Origin: Pseudomonas sp. Gutcm_11s
Lineage (GTDB): Bacteria > Pseudomonadota > Gammaproteobacteria > Pseudomonadales > Pseudomonadaceae
DNA: 64,000 bases
Assembly (NCBI RefSeq): GCF_028649395.1
Contig: NZ_JAQSUW010000013.1
Span: 185,757-249,756 of the forward strand
Reading direction: 5' to 3'
Shown piece after piece: positions 9,346 to 18,316 of this stretch. Both the position numbers and the translations under genes were made by a program. Numbering within the stretch: position 1 is the stretch's first letter; each line of letters opens with the position of its first letter. The notes under the pieces are model-generated. The model was not told the origin of the DNA. It was given only the letters and a program-made list of their open reading frames with translations, and ran no database searches.

Positions 9346-10590
9346 ATGTTCAGACCTCTCTCGCTCTTCATCGGTATTCGCTACACCCGCGCCAAGCGGC
9401 GCAACCACTACATCTCGTTCATCTCGCTGGCATCGATGATCGGCCTCGGCCTCGGCGTGCTGGCGATGATCGTGGTGCTGTCGGTGATGAACGGCTTCCA
9501 GAAGGAAATGAGCTCGCGCATCCTCGGCATGGTGCCGCACGCGACCCTCAGCGCCGAGCAGCCGCTGGACGATTGGCAGGCGGTTGCCGCGGCAGCGATG
9601 AAGCACCCCGAGGTGGTCGGCGCCGCGCCCTTTGCCGAGCTGGATGGCATGTTTTCCTACAAGGGCACCATGCAGCCGGTACAGGTCAACGGCATCGACC
9701 CCGCCGAGGAGCAGAAGGTCTCGATCCTCGGCCAGCACATGGTCCAGGGCAAGCTGGCCGACCTCAAGGCCGGCGAGTTCGGCGTGGTCATCGGCGAGAT
9801 CACTGCGCGGCGTTTCCGCCTGAATGTGGGCGACAAGCTGACCCTGATCGTGCCGGAACTGAGTGGCGCCGCGGGTGGCATCACGCCGCGCATGCTGCGC
9901 CTGTCGGTGGTCGGCGTGTTCAAGGTTGGTGCCGAGCTGGATGGTAGCCTGGCGCTGATCCATATCGCCGATGCCTCCGGTATCCAGCGCCTGGCCGAGG
10001 GCCAGGTGCAGAGCGTGCGCATCTCCCTCAAGGACCTGTACCAGGCGCCGCAGGTCTCCGCTGCCATCGCCGGTGAGCTGGGCGCGGGCTTCAAGGCCGT
10101 CGACTGGACGCGCACCCAGGGCAGCCTGTTCAGCGCCATGCAGATGGAGAAGACCATGATCGGCCTGCTCCTGCTGCTGATCATCGCGGTAGCGGCTTTC
10201 AACATCATCGCCACGCTGATCATGGTGGTCGCCGACAAGCGTGCGGATATCGCCATCCTGCGTACCCTTGGCGCCACGCCGGGGCAGATCATGACGGTGT
10301 TCATGGTCCAGGGCACGGTGATCGGTTGCATCGGCACCTTGGTCGGCGGCGTGCTGGGCGTGATCGTCGCGCTCAACATCAGCGGCTGGGTCGCCTGGCT
10401 GGAGAAGGCGGCCGGTACGCACGTGTTCAGTTCCGACGTGTACTTCATCAGCAGCCTGCCATCCGACCTGCGTGGCCTGGACGTGCTACTGATCTGCGGC
10501 GCGGCGCTGACCATGAGCTTCCTCGCCACGCTGTATCCCTCCTGGCGTGCGTCGCGCACGCAGCCGGCCGAGGCCCTGCGCTACGAGTAA
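9346..10590 (+). CDS. lolE: Lipoprotein-releasing ABC transporter permease LolE
   Basis: Second permease of LolCDE, 414 aa, with the same layout as LolC: an N-terminal helix, a periplasmic domain and three C-terminal helices ending [12 protein letters not shown]. Assignment as LolE rather than LolC rests on position (third gene); the two are similar enough that the roles could be swapped in name. It is followed directly by a strong terminator. Confidence 0.93.
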   Translation: MFRPLSLFIGIRYTRAKRRNHYISFISLASMIGLGLGVLAMIVVLSVMNGFQKEMSSRILGMVPHATLSAEQPLDDWQAVAAAAMKHPEVVGAAPFAELDGMFSYKGTMQPVQVNGIDPAEEQKVSILGQHMVQGKLADLKAGEFGVVIGEITARRFRLNVGDKLTLIVPELSGAAGGITPRMLRLSVVGVFKVGAELDGSLALIHIADASGIQRLAEGQVQSVRISLKDLYQAPQVSAAIAGELGAGFKAVDWTRTQGSLFSAMQMEKTMIGLLLLLIIAVAAFNIIATLIMVVADKRADIAILRTLGATPGQIMTVFMVQGTVIGCIGTLVGGVLGVIVALNISGWVAWLEKAAGTHVFSSDVYFISSLPSDLRGLDVLLICGAALTMSFLATLYPSWRASRTQPAEALRYE

Positions 10591-10623
10591 GAAAAACGCC
10601 GCTGAACAGCGGCGTTTTCTTTT
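10591..10623. terminator. Bidirectional terminator between lolE and the DUF2062 gene
   Basis: The stem AACGCCGCTG-AA-CAGCGGCGTT is flanked by an A run on the left and T runs on the right. It begins at the lolE stop and ends at the stop codon of the converging DUF2062 gene. Confidence 0.9.
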
Positions 10624-11152
10624 ACTGGTCGGCAGCTTGCCGGCGGCGCTCGGCGCGCTTGCGCCAGCTGTGCGCCACCCACCAGCGCCAGTACAGCATG
10701 GTGGTGGCATAGGCCAGGGCGCCGAGCAGCGCACCGGTGACCACCGAGCCGAGCAGGAAAGGCTTCCAGACAATGCTCAGCTCACCACTGATCCAGTCCC
10801 AGGTCAGCTCGTCCGGTAGCTCCATCGGCGGGATGCCGAGCAGCCAGGCGCCCATCTTGTAGGTGCAGTAGAAGATCGGCGGCATGGTGAAGGGGTTGGT
10901 CAGCCATACCAGGCCTACCGAGATCGGCAGGTTGGCACGGATCGGAATCGCCAGGCTGGCGGCGATCAGCATCTGCGCGGGGGCCGGGATGAAGGCAGCG
11001 AACAGGCCCGCGGCCATGGCGCGCGCCACCGAGTGGCGGTTCAGGTGCCACAGGTTGGGGTCATGCAGCAGGGCGCCGAGAAAGCGCAGCGACTTGTGTT
11101 CCCGGATCATTTCCGGATTGGGCATGTAGCGTTTGAACAGGCGACGAGGCAT
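10622..11152 (-). CDS. DUF2062 membrane protein
   Basis: A 176-aa protein with a basic N-terminus (MPRRLFKRYMPNPE) followed by the typical DUF2062 features: HDPNLWHLNRHSVARAMAAGL, then hydrophobic segments at about 55-75, 80-100 and 130-160, and TNPFTMPPIFY. The family is widespread, membrane-bound and of unknown function. I start at 11152 because the upstream in-frame part has no recognisable sequence. It is divergent from comEC and converges on lolE. Confidence 0.85.
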   Translation of the reverse strand: MPRRLFKRYMPNPEMIREHKSLRFLGALLHDPNLWHLNRHSVARAMAAGLFAAFIPAPAQMLIAASLAIPIRANLPISVGLVWLTNPFTMPPIFYCTYKMGAWLLGIPPMELPDELTWDWISGELSIVWKPFLLGSVVTGALLGALAYATTMLYWRWWVAHSWRKRAERRRQAADQ

Positions 11153-11248
11153 GGGCAGTCTCGAAAAACACGAGCGGCTATTATGCACCGATGGTCGCAG
11201 GCGGGTTTGGCCGCATTGTGACAACCGATAACCCAGGATGGGGAAACG

Positions 11249-13474
11249 ATGCGCACAGGGATGCTCGCGCTGGCTGCAGGCCTGGCCTGCCTGCCATTTA
11301 TGCCGCGGCTGCCGGAGACATGGCAGCTGCTGGCGTTGCTGCCTGTCGCGTTGATGCTGCTGCCCTGGCGCAGCTATCCCGTCTCCTTCTTTCTTCTTGG
11401 CTTCGCCTGGGCCTGCTGCAGTGCGCAGATGGCTCTGGATGATCGCCTTCCTTTAGAACTCGACGGACGCACGCTGTGGCTGGAGGGGCAGGTCGTGGGC
11501 CTGCCGGAGATGGGCGAGGGCGTGGTGCGATTCCAGTTGAAGGGCTCTGTCGCCCGCGCGCATCGCCTGCCGCAGCGCATGCGCCTGGCCTGGTACGACG
11601 GCCCGCGCCTGCAGGCTGGCGAGCGCTGGCGTTTGGCGGTCAAGCTCAAGCGCCCGCGCGGCCTGGCCAATCCGCAGGGGTTCGATTACGAAGCCTGGCT
11701 GTTGGCACAGCGCATCGGCGCCACCGGTACGGTCAAGCAGGGCGAGCGCCTGGGCGCGTCGGACGGTCCGGCGGCCTGGCGTGATCAGCTGCGCCAGCGC
11801 CTGCTGGGGGTGGAGGCCCATGGTCGTGCGGGTGGCCTGGCTGCCCTGGTGCTGGGTGACGACTCCGGCCTGAGTCGCGCCGACTGGCGGGTGTTGCAGG
11901 ACACCGGCACCGTGCATCTGCTGGTGATCTCCGGCCAGCATGTGGCCATGCTGGCGGCGCTGCTCTATGGCCTGGTCGCAGGCGCTTTCCGCCTGGGCCT
12001 GTGGCCGCGCGCGTTGCCCTGGTTGCCGTGGGCCTGTGCCCTGGCCTTCATCGGTGCGCTGGGATACGGCCTGCTGGCGGGCTTCGAGGTGCCGGTGCGG
12101 CGCGCCTGCGTGATGGTCGCCCTGGTCCTGCTCTGGCGCCTGCGCTTTCGTCATCTCGGCCTGTGGTGGCCCTTGTTGCTGGCCTTCGTTCTGGTGCTGC
12201 TGGTTGAACCACTGGCCAGCCTGCAGGCGGGCTTCTGGTTGTCATTCGGGGCCGTGGCTGTGTTGGTCTGGGTATTTGGCGGGCGGCTCGGCGCCTGGTC
12301 CTGGTGGCAGGTGTGGTGGCGCGCCCAGTGGACCCTGGCGCTGGGGCTACTGCCGCTGTTCTTCGCCCTCGGTTTGCCGCTCAGCCTGAGTGGCCCGTTG
12401 GCCAATCTGGCCGCGGTGCCCTGGGTCAGCCTGCTGGTGGTGCCGCTGGCGCTGCTGGGCACGCTGCTCTTGCCGGTGCCCTGGCTGGGCGAGGCGATTC
12501 TGTGGTTGGCCGGTGGCCTGCTAGAACTGCTGTTCCAGGCGCTGGCCTGGATAGCCGCAGTGCTGCCTGCCTGGTTGCCTACCGCGCTTCCGCCGTGGGC
12601 CTGGCTGCTGGGCAGCCTGGGTGTTGTGCTCTGCCTGCTGCCGGCCGGTGCACCGGTGCGCGCATTGGGCCTGCCTTTGCTGCTGGCGCTGTTTTTGCCG
12701 CCGCGTGAGCGGCTTGCGGCCGGCCATGCGGAAGTCTGGCAGCTGGATGTCGGCCAGGGACTGGCGGTGCTGGTGCGCACCCGCGAGCATGCGTTGCTGT
12801 ATGACGCCGGGCCGCGCTTCGCCGACTTCGATCTGGGCGAGCGCGTGGTCCTGCCTTCGCTGCGGCAGCTGGGCGTTGATCGGCTTGATCTGATGCTGCT
12901 CAGTCACGCCGACAGCGATCATGCGGGTGGTGCCCAGGCCGTGGCCCGGGGCATGACGGTCGGCCAGGTGCTGAGTGGCGAGGCTGGCGGGCTGCCGGTC
13001 GAGTTGCAGGCGCAGCCCTGTATCGATGGTGCCAGCTGGAACTGGGATGGCGTGCGCTTCACTACCTGGCGCTGGGCGCAGGCCGGGGAGGGTAACCAGG
13101 CCTCGTGCCTGCTGAAGATCCAGGCCGAAGGAGAGAGTCTGCTGCTGACCGGTGATATCGACGAGCGAGCCGAGCGGGCGCTGATCGAGCAGGGGCGCGA
13201 TCTGCGCGCCGACTGGCTGCAGGTGCCGCACCATGGCAGCCGTAGTTCCTCGTCTGCGGCTTTTCTCGATGCGGTGCAGCCGCGAGCGGCGCTGCTGTCG
13301 CGTGGCTGGCACAACCCCTTCGGTCATCCGCATCCGCGCGTGGTGGCGCGTTATCAGGCGCGCGGAGTCGCATTGCACGACAGCGCCGAGCAGGGTGCGT
13401 TGCGTCTGCTGCTGGGGTCTGGAGAGGGCGTTGAAGGCTGGCGCCAGCGCGCGTATTTCTGGCGGGAAAAATGA
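11249..13474 (+). CDS. comEC: DNA internalization channel ComEC/Rec2
   Basis: Inner-membrane channel for single-stranded DNA uptake during natural transformation, 741 aa. An N-terminal DUF4131-like region with membrane helices is followed by an OB-like part, the multi-helix competence domain (about residues 200-490, with HLLVISGQHVAML), and a C-terminal metallo-beta-lactamase domain. The latter has LSHADSDHAGG and LQVPHHGSRSSSS, so the metal site is intact. Full length for the family. A GGGGAAACG ribosome binding site precedes the ATG. Whether this organism is transformable is not shown. Confidence 0.92.
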   Translation: MRTGMLALAAGLACLPFMPRLPETWQLLALLPVALMLLPWRSYPVSFFLLGFAWACCSAQMALDDRLPLELDGRTLWLEGQVVGLPEMGEGVVRFQLKGSVARAHRLPQRMRLAWYDGPRLQAGERWRLAVKLKRPRGLANPQGFDYEAWLLAQRIGATGTVKQGERLGASDGPAAWRDQLRQRLLGVEAHGRAGGLAALVLGDDSGLSRADWRVLQDTGTVHLLVISGQHVAMLAALLYGLVAGAFRLGLWPRALPWLPWACALAFIGALGYGLLAGFEVPVRRACVMVALVLLWRLRFRHLGLWWPLLLAFVLVLLVEPLASLQAGFWLSFGAVAVLVWVFGGRLGAWSWWQVWWRAQWTLALGLLPLFFALGLPLSLSGPLANLAAVPWVSLLVVPLALLGTLLLPVPWLGEAILWLAGGLLELLFQALAWIAAVLPAWLPTALPPWAWLLGSLGVVLCLLPAGAPVRALGLPLLLALFLPPRERLAAGHAEVWQLDVGQGLAVLVRTREHALLYDAGPRFADFDLGERVVLPSLRQLGVDRLDLMLLSHADSDHAGGAQAVARGMTVGQVLSGEAGGLPVELQAQPCIDGASWNWDGVRFTTWRWAQAGEGNQASCLLKIQAEGESLLLTGDIDERAERALIEQGRDLRADWLQVPHHGSRSSSSAAFLDAVQPRAALLSRGWHNPFGHPHPRVVARYQARGVALHDSAEQGALRLLLGSGEGVEGWRQRAYFWREK

Positions 13475-13546
13475 GAACCGGGATGGTCTGCGCCGACGTG
13501 ACCCTATGCTAGAGTGGCGCCACTTTTCCGAGGGGGATTCTCTACC

Positions 13547-14218
13547 GTGTGGGAGCTGGTCAAATCTGGCGGCTGGATGATGCTGCCGATCATTCTGAGT
13601 TCTATCGTCGCCGCCGCCATCACTGCCGAGCGTCTCTGGACCCTCCGCGCCGCCCGTATCGCGCCGCCTCATCTGCTGGGCCAGGTGTGGCTGTGGATCA
13701 AGGAAAAGAAGCTCACCAACGACAAGCTCAAGGAGCTGCGCGCCAACTCGCCGCTGGGGCAGATTCTCGCCGCCGGCCTGGCCAACTCCAAGCATGGTCG
13801 CGAGATCATGAAGGAGTGCATCGAGGAGGCCGCCGCCCGCGTCATCCATGATCTGGAACGCTATCTCAATACCCTCGGTACCATCGCCGGTGTTGCGCCG
13901 TTGCTCGGCCTGCTCGGCACCGTACTGGGCATGATCGATATCTTCAGTGCCTTCATGGGCACCCACATGGCCAACGCCTCGGTGCTCGCCGGTGGTATCG
14001 CCAAGGCTCTGATCACCACCGCCGCCGGCCTGTTCGTGGCCATCCCGGCGCTGTTCTTCCACCGTTTCCTGGTGCGCCGCGTCGACGAACTGGTGGTCGG
14101 CATGGAGCAGGAGGCGATCAAGCTGGTGGAAGTGGTGCAGGGCGACCGTGACGTCGACCTGGGCAACGGCAGCGCCCCCGCGCCGAAGGAAGCTCGCAAA
14201 GAGGTCAAGAAGGCGTGA
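13547..14218 (+). CDS. exbB: MotA/TolQ/ExbB family proton channel
   Basis: Inner-membrane energy transducer subunit of 223 aa. The helices lie at about 10-30, 110-135 and 150-175, with the conserved GTVLGMIDIFSAF and ITTAAGLFVAIPALFFHRF stretches of ExbB/TolQ. The start is GTG 13547 (MWELVKSGGWMMLPIIL) because homology begins there and GAGGGGG is upstream. It overlaps exbD by four bases. The absence of tonB nearby and the location upstream of lpxK match the second ExbBD pair of pseudomonads, whose client is unclear. Confidence 0.9.
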   Translation: MWELVKSGGWMMLPIILSSIVAAAITAERLWTLRAARIAPPHLLGQVWLWIKEKKLTNDKLKELRANSPLGQILAAGLANSKHGREIMKECIEEAAARVIHDLERYLNTLGTIAGVAPLLGLLGTVLGMIDIFSAFMGTHMANASVLAGGIAKALITTAAGLFVAIPALFFHRFLVRRVDELVVGMEQEAIKLVEVVQGDRDVDLGNGSAPAPKEARKEVKKA

Positions 14219-14646
14219 AGTTCCGACGCAGACAGCGGGAGAACAACGTCGAGATCAACCTGGCGTCGCTGATCGACGTGGTGTTCATCCTGCTGTTGTT
14301 CTTCGTGGTCACCACCACCTTCACCCGCGAGACCCAGCTCAAGGTCGACCTGCCGGAAGCCGCCAGCGGCACGCCGCCGGAAGACACCGCGCTGAAGCAG
14401 ATGGAAGTGCTGATCAGTGCCGAGGGTAGCTACTCGCTCAATGGCCAGGCATTGCTCAAGAGCGATCTGGACGGCCTGATGGCGGCACTGGGCAAGGAGT
14501 CCGCTGGCGACAACAGTCTGCCTCTGTCCATCAGCGCCGACGCTAAGACCCCGCACCAGGCGGTGATCACCGCCATGGACGCCGCCGGCAAGATGGGCTT
14601 CTCCCACCTGCGCATCACCACGGTCGAGGCCGAGGCTAAGCCTTGA
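14215..14646 (+). CDS. exbD: Biopolymer transport protein ExbD
   Basis: Partner of the upstream ExbB, 143 aa. A basic cytoplasmic N-terminus ([11 protein letters not shown]) is followed by a single helix with the essential aspartate (D21 in [18 protein letters not shown]), then a periplasmic domain. GTG start, with four-base overlaps with both exbB and lpxK. The pair forms a proton-driven motor coupling to an unidentified TonB/TolA-like partner. Confidence 0.92.
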   Translation: MKFRRRQRENNVEINLASLIDVVFILLLFFVVTTTFTRETQLKVDLPEAASGTPPEDTALKQMEVLISAEGSYSLNGQALLKSDLDGLMAALGKESAGDNSLPLSISADAKTPHQAVITAMDAAGKMGFSHLRITTVEAEAKP

Positions 14647-15647
14647 GCCTCGCCGACCGGCTGACCGCCGCCTGGTACGACGGCCATCCCGCCCTGACCC
14701 TGCTGCGCCCGCTGGAGTGGTTGTACCGGCGGGTGGTGCAGGGCAAGCGCCGCGCCTTCCTGGCCGGTGAGGGTGACATCTATCGTTCGCCTGTGCCGGT
14801 GCTGGTAGTCGGCAACGTCACGGTTGGCGGTACCGGCAAGACTCCCATGATTCTCTGGCTGATCGAGCACTGCCGTGCACGTGGCTTGCGCGTCGGCGTG
14901 GTCAGTCGTGGTTATGGCGCGACGCCGCCGGAGCTGCCCTGGCGCGTGCGTGCCGAAGATCCGGCGAGCCATGCCGGCGACGAGCCGCTGCTGATCGTGC
15001 AGCGCAGTGGCGTGCCGCTGGTGATCGACCCACAACGTGCCCGCGCCGTGCAGGCACTGCTGGAGCAGGAGTCGCTGGATCTAATCCTCAGCGACGATGG
15101 CCTGCAACATTACCGCCTGGCTCGCGATATCGAACTGGTGCTGATCGATGCCGCGCGTGGCCTGGGCAATCGCCGCTGCCTGCCTGCCGGCCCTCTGCGC
15201 GAGCCGGCCGAGCGCCTGGCCGAGGTCGACGCGGTGCTGCGTAACGGCGCGGCCGAGGATGGCGAGGAGGGCTACGCCCTGCAGCTGCGGCCGACCGCCC
15301 TGGTCAATCTGCTCAGCGGCGAGCGTGTCGGCCTTGAGCATTTCGCGCCGGGCCAGCAGGTCCACGCGGTAGCTGGTATCGGTAACCCGCAGCGTTTCTT
15401 CAATACCCTCGAAGCGCTAAACTGGCGGCCGATCGCGCATCCTTTCGCCGACCACGCCAGCTACAGCCCCGAGGCCCTGCAGTTCAGCCCGGCGCTGCCG
15501 CTGCTGATGACCGAGAAGGATGCGGTGAAATGCCGGGCCTTCGCCGCCGCCGACTGGTGGTACCTGGCGGTGGATGCGGCGCCGTCGCCGGCCTTCGTCG
15601 CCTGGTTCGATGAGCGCCTGGATCGCCTGCCGTCCGCCCGGCCCTGA
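14643..15647 (+). CDS. lpxK: Tetraacyldisaccharide 4'-kinase LpxK
   Basis: Phosphorylates the 4' position of the lipid A disaccharide precursor at the inner membrane. 334 aa with the membrane-associated N-terminus [16 protein letters not shown] and the P-loop [14 protein letters not shown], then [16 protein letters not shown], which is diagnostic of LpxK. The start codon is TTG 14643, overlapping exbD by four bases. It belongs to the lpxK-trm112-like-kdsB lipid A/KDO block. Confidence 0.95.
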   Translation: MSLADRLTAAWYDGHPALTLLRPLEWLYRRVVQGKRRAFLAGEGDIYRSPVPVLVVGNVTVGGTGKTPMILWLIEHCRARGLRVGVVSRGYGATPPELPWRVRAEDPASHAGDEPLLIVQRSGVPLVIDPQRARAVQALLEQESLDLILSDDGLQHYRLARDIELVLIDAARGLGNRRCLPAGPLREPAERLAEVDAVLRNGAAEDGEEGYALQLRPTALVNLLSGERVGLEHFAPGQQVHAVAGIGNPQRFFNTLEALNWRPIAHPFADHASYSPEALQFSPALPLLMTEKDAVKCRAFAAADWWYLAVDAAPSPAFVAWFDERLDRLPSARP

Positions 15648-15682
15648 GTTTTCGCGTTTTTCCACCTCTCCGAGGATTCCCC

Positions 15683-15868
15683 ATGGACCCCAAACTGCTC
15701 GACATCCTGGCCTGCCCGGTATGCAAGGGCCCGCTGCAGCTTTCCGAAGACAAGTCCGAGCTGATCAGCAAGGGCGCTGGCCTGGCCTATCCGATTCGCG
15801 ACGGCATCCCGGTGATGCTGGAGAGCGAGGCGCGCACCCTAACCACCGATGAACGCCTGGACAAGTAG
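15683..15868 (+). CDS. Trm112-family small protein (YcaR type)
   Basis: A 61-aa protein, [18 protein letters not shown] at the N-terminus and [13 protein letters not shown] in the middle, typical of the Trm112/UPF0434 family found between lpxK and kdsB. Only one CxxC pair is present (CPVC), so it would bind zinc incompletely or as a dimer. Eukaryotic Trm112 activates methyltransferases; the bacterial role is not settled. Its stop codon abuts the kdsB start. Confidence 0.9.
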   Translation: MDPKLLDILACPVCKGPLQLSEDKSELISKGAGLAYPIRDGIPVMLESEARTLTTDERLDK

Positions 15869-16630
15869 ATGACTGCCTTCACCGTTGTCATTCCCGCCCG
15901 CTACGCCTCCAGCCGCCTGCCCGGCAAGCCGCTGCAGGACATCGCCGGCAAGCCCATGGTGCAGTACGTGTGGGAGCAGGCGAAGAAGAGTTCCGCGAGC
16001 CGTGTGGTAGTGGCTACCGACGATGCGCGCATCTTCGAGGCTTGCCAGGGCTTCGGTGCCGAAGTGCTGATGACACGCGTCGACCACAATTCCGGTACCG
16101 ACCGTCTGGCCGAAGTGGCTACCCAGCTGGGGCTGGAGAGCGACGCTATCGTGGTCAACGTGCAGGGTGACGAGCCGCTGGTGCCTCCGAGCATCATCGA
16201 CCAGGTGGCCGCGAACCTGGCCGCCAATCCGCAGGCCGCCATCGCCACGCTGGCCGAGCCGGTCGAGGATGTCACCGCGCTGTTCAATCCCAATGTGGTC
16301 AAGGTGGTGGCTGACAAGACTGGCCTGGCCCTGACCTTCAGTCGTGCGCCGCTGGCCTGGGCTCGTGATGCCTTCGCCAAGAGCCGCGACGTGCTGCCGG
16401 AGGGCGTGCCATATCGCCGCCACATCGGCATCTATGCCTACCGCGCCGGCTTCCTGCATGACTTCGTGGCCTGGGGCCCGTGCTGGCTGGAAGACACCGA
16501 ATGCCTGGAGCAGCTGCGTGCGCTCTGGCACGGCGTGCGCATCCACGTGGCCGATGCCCTGGAAGCGCCGGCTGCCGGAGTCGACACGCCGGAAGATCTG
16601 GAGCGGGTGCGACGCCTGCTGGGGGCCTGA
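15869..16630 (+). CDS. kdsB: 3-deoxy-manno-octulosonate cytidylyltransferase
   Basis: Activates KDO with CTP to CMP-KDO for lipopolysaccharide inner core assembly; cytoplasmic, 253 aa. N-terminal nucleotide-binding motif [19 protein letters not shown], followed by VVATDD and [12 protein letters not shown]. The ATG directly follows the stop of the upstream gene, and its own stop overlaps the ptpA ATG by one base. Confidence 0.97.
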   Translation: MTAFTVVIPARYASSRLPGKPLQDIAGKPMVQYVWEQAKKSSASRVVVATDDARIFEACQGFGAEVLMTRVDHNSGTDRLAEVATQLGLESDAIVVNVQGDEPLVPPSIIDQVAANLAANPQAAIATLAEPVEDVTALFNPNVVKVVADKTGLALTFSRAPLAWARDAFAKSRDVLPEGVPYRRHIGIYAYRAGFLHDFVAWGPCWLEDTECLEQLRALWHGVRIHVADALEAPAAGVDTPEDLERVRRLLGA

Positions 16631-17094
16631 TGCGCGTCCTGTTCGTCTGCATGGGCAATATCTGCCGCTCGCCCACGGCCGAGGGCGTGTTTCGCCATCG
16701 CCTGGCGCAGGCCGGCCTGCACGAACAGGTGACGGTGGATTCCGCCGGCACCGGCGACTGGCATGTGGGCAAGGCGCCGGATGGTCGCTCCAGCCAGGCC
16801 GCACTGGGCCGCGGCTACGACCTGTCGAGCCTGCGGGCGCGTCAGGTGCAGCGCGAGGACTTCCAGCGTTTCGACCTGATCCTGGCCATGGATCACGACA
16901 ACCTGGCGCGTTTGCAGGCGCTGCGGCCATCCTCCGGTGGTGCCGAGCTGGACCTGTTCCTGCGCCGCTACCAACTGGCGCTGGATGAGGTGCCCGATCC
17001 CTATTACGGTGGGGCAGACGGCTTCGAGCAGGTGCTGGACATGATCGAGCAAGCCAGCGATGCGCTGCTCGTCGAGATCAAGGGGCGCCTGTGA
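16630..17094 (+). CDS. ptpA: Low molecular weight protein-tyrosine phosphatase
   Basis: 154 aa with the active-site loop VCMGNICRSPTAEG at the N-terminus (Cys7, Arg13) and the general-acid aspartate in VPDPYYGG near the C-terminus. It hydrolyses phosphotyrosine in proteins or small phosphate esters; the substrate is unknown. The ATG start overlaps the kdsB stop, and the end overlaps murB by four bases. Confidence 0.9.
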   Translation: MRVLFVCMGNICRSPTAEGVFRHRLAQAGLHEQVTVDSAGTGDWHVGKAPDGRSSQAALGRGYDLSSLRARQVQREDFQRFDLILAMDHDNLARLQALRPSSGGAELDLFLRRYQLALDEVPDPYYGGADGFEQVLDMIEQASDALLVEIKGRL

Positions 17095-18110
17095 GTCTGC
17101 AGTTCAACGAAGCGTTTTCCCTCAAGCCGTTCAACACCTTCGGTGTGGACGTCGGGGCGCGGCTGTTCTCCGAGGCGCGAGATGACGGCGACATTCGCCA
17201 GGCACTGGCCGAGGCCGAGCGCCGGGGCTTGCCGTTGCTGCCCATCGGTGGTGGCAGCAACCTGCTGCTGACCGGCGATGTCGAGGCTCTGGTGTTGCGT
17301 ATTGCCAGTCGCGGTCTGCGCGTCCTGACCGACGATGGTGAGCGGGTCGTGGTAGAGGCGGAAGCGGGCGAGTCCTGGCATCCCTTCGTGCTCTGGACCC
17401 TGGAGCAGGGCCTTTCCGGCCTGGAGAACCTAAGCCTGATCCCCGGCACCGTCGGTGCCGCGCCGATGCAGAACATCGGTGCCTATGGCGTGGAGATCAA
17501 GGACGTGTTCGCCGGGTTGACCGCGCTGGATCGCCAGACGGGTGAGCTGCGCGAGTTCGATCTCGGCGAGTGCGCCTTCGCCTATCGCGACAGCCTGTTC
17601 AAGCAGCAGCCGGGACGCTGGCTGATCCTGCGTGTGCGTTTCGCCCTGAGCCGGGCGACGACTTTGCACCTGGACTACGGTCCGGTGCGTCAGCGCCTGC
17701 AGCAGGAGGGCATCGAGGCGCCGACGGCTCGCGATGTCAGTCGGGCCATCTGTGCCATTCGTAGCGAGAAACTGCCCGATCCGGCCGAGCTGGGCAACGC
17801 CGGCAGCTTCTTCAAGAATCCGGTGGTGCCGACCGCGCTGGCCAAACGCATCCGTGCCGAGCATGCTGACCTGGTCAGCTATCCGGCAGGCGAGGGTCAG
17901 GTAAAGCTCGCGGCCGGCTGGCTGATCGAGCGAGCAGGGTGGAAGGGCTTCCGCGAAGGAGATGCGGGGGTGCATCGTCTGCAGGCGCTGGTGCTGGTCA
18001 ACTACGGCGCGGCGTCGGGAGGGCAGCTGCTGGCGCTGGCCCGGCGTATTCAGGCGGATATCGAGCAGCGCTTTGGAGTTTTGCTGGAGATAGAGCCCAA
18101 CGTGCTCTGA
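17091..18110 (+). CDS. murB: UDP-N-acetylenolpyruvoylglucosamine reductase MurB
   Basis: Flavoenzyme that reduces UDP-GlcNAc-enolpyruvate to UDP-MurNAc in peptidoglycan synthesis. 339 aa, type I MurB. FAD-binding motifs PIGGGSNLLLT and SLIPGTVGAAPMQNIGAYG are followed by CAFAYRDSLFK (type I loop) and GNAGSFFKNP with the catalytic serine. GTG start overlapping ptpA. It is last in the exbB-to-murB series. Confidence 0.96.
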   Translation: MSLQFNEAFSLKPFNTFGVDVGARLFSEARDDGDIRQALAEAERRGLPLLPIGGGSNLLLTGDVEALVLRIASRGLRVLTDDGERVVVEAEAGESWHPFVLWTLEQGLSGLENLSLIPGTVGAAPMQNIGAYGVEIKDVFAGLTALDRQTGELREFDLGECAFAYRDSLFKQQPGRWLILRVRFALSRATTLHLDYGPVRQRLQQEGIEAPTARDVSRAICAIRSEKLPDPAELGNAGSFFKNPVVPTALAKRIRAEHADLVSYPAGEGQVKLAAGWLIERAGWKGFREGDAGVHRLQALVLVNYGAASGGQLLALARRIQADIEQRFGVLLEIEPNVL

Positions 18111-18270
18111 GGGCTTGCCTCGGAGCTTGCGCTCGCCAGCGGGCGGTGTCGCGAGTGGCCGGGGTAGGGCGCCGCTCCCATCTAAATCACCAACTGTCTC
18201 TGCCGCTTGCGTGAGTGATCGTCATGCCCTGCCTGGGCGCGGAGAGAGCGAAAACATAACGAGCAGAAAC

Positions 18271-18302
18271 GAAAAAGGGGATGCCGAAGCATCCCCTTTT
18301 TC
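18271..18302 (-). terminator. Rho-independent terminator of rne
   Basis: The stem AAAAAGGGGATGC-CGAA-GCATCCCCTTTTT lies just after the rne stop. The T run on the minus strand fits termination of rne; the A/T symmetry could also stop murB transcripts. Confidence 0.88.
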
Positions 18303-18316
18303 TTGTACCGCCGATC

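Noticed and set aside
18111..18270. A small RNA or tRNA between murB and rne
   Set aside because: No cloverleaf, no promoter, and the only hairpin with a T run is the rne terminator.
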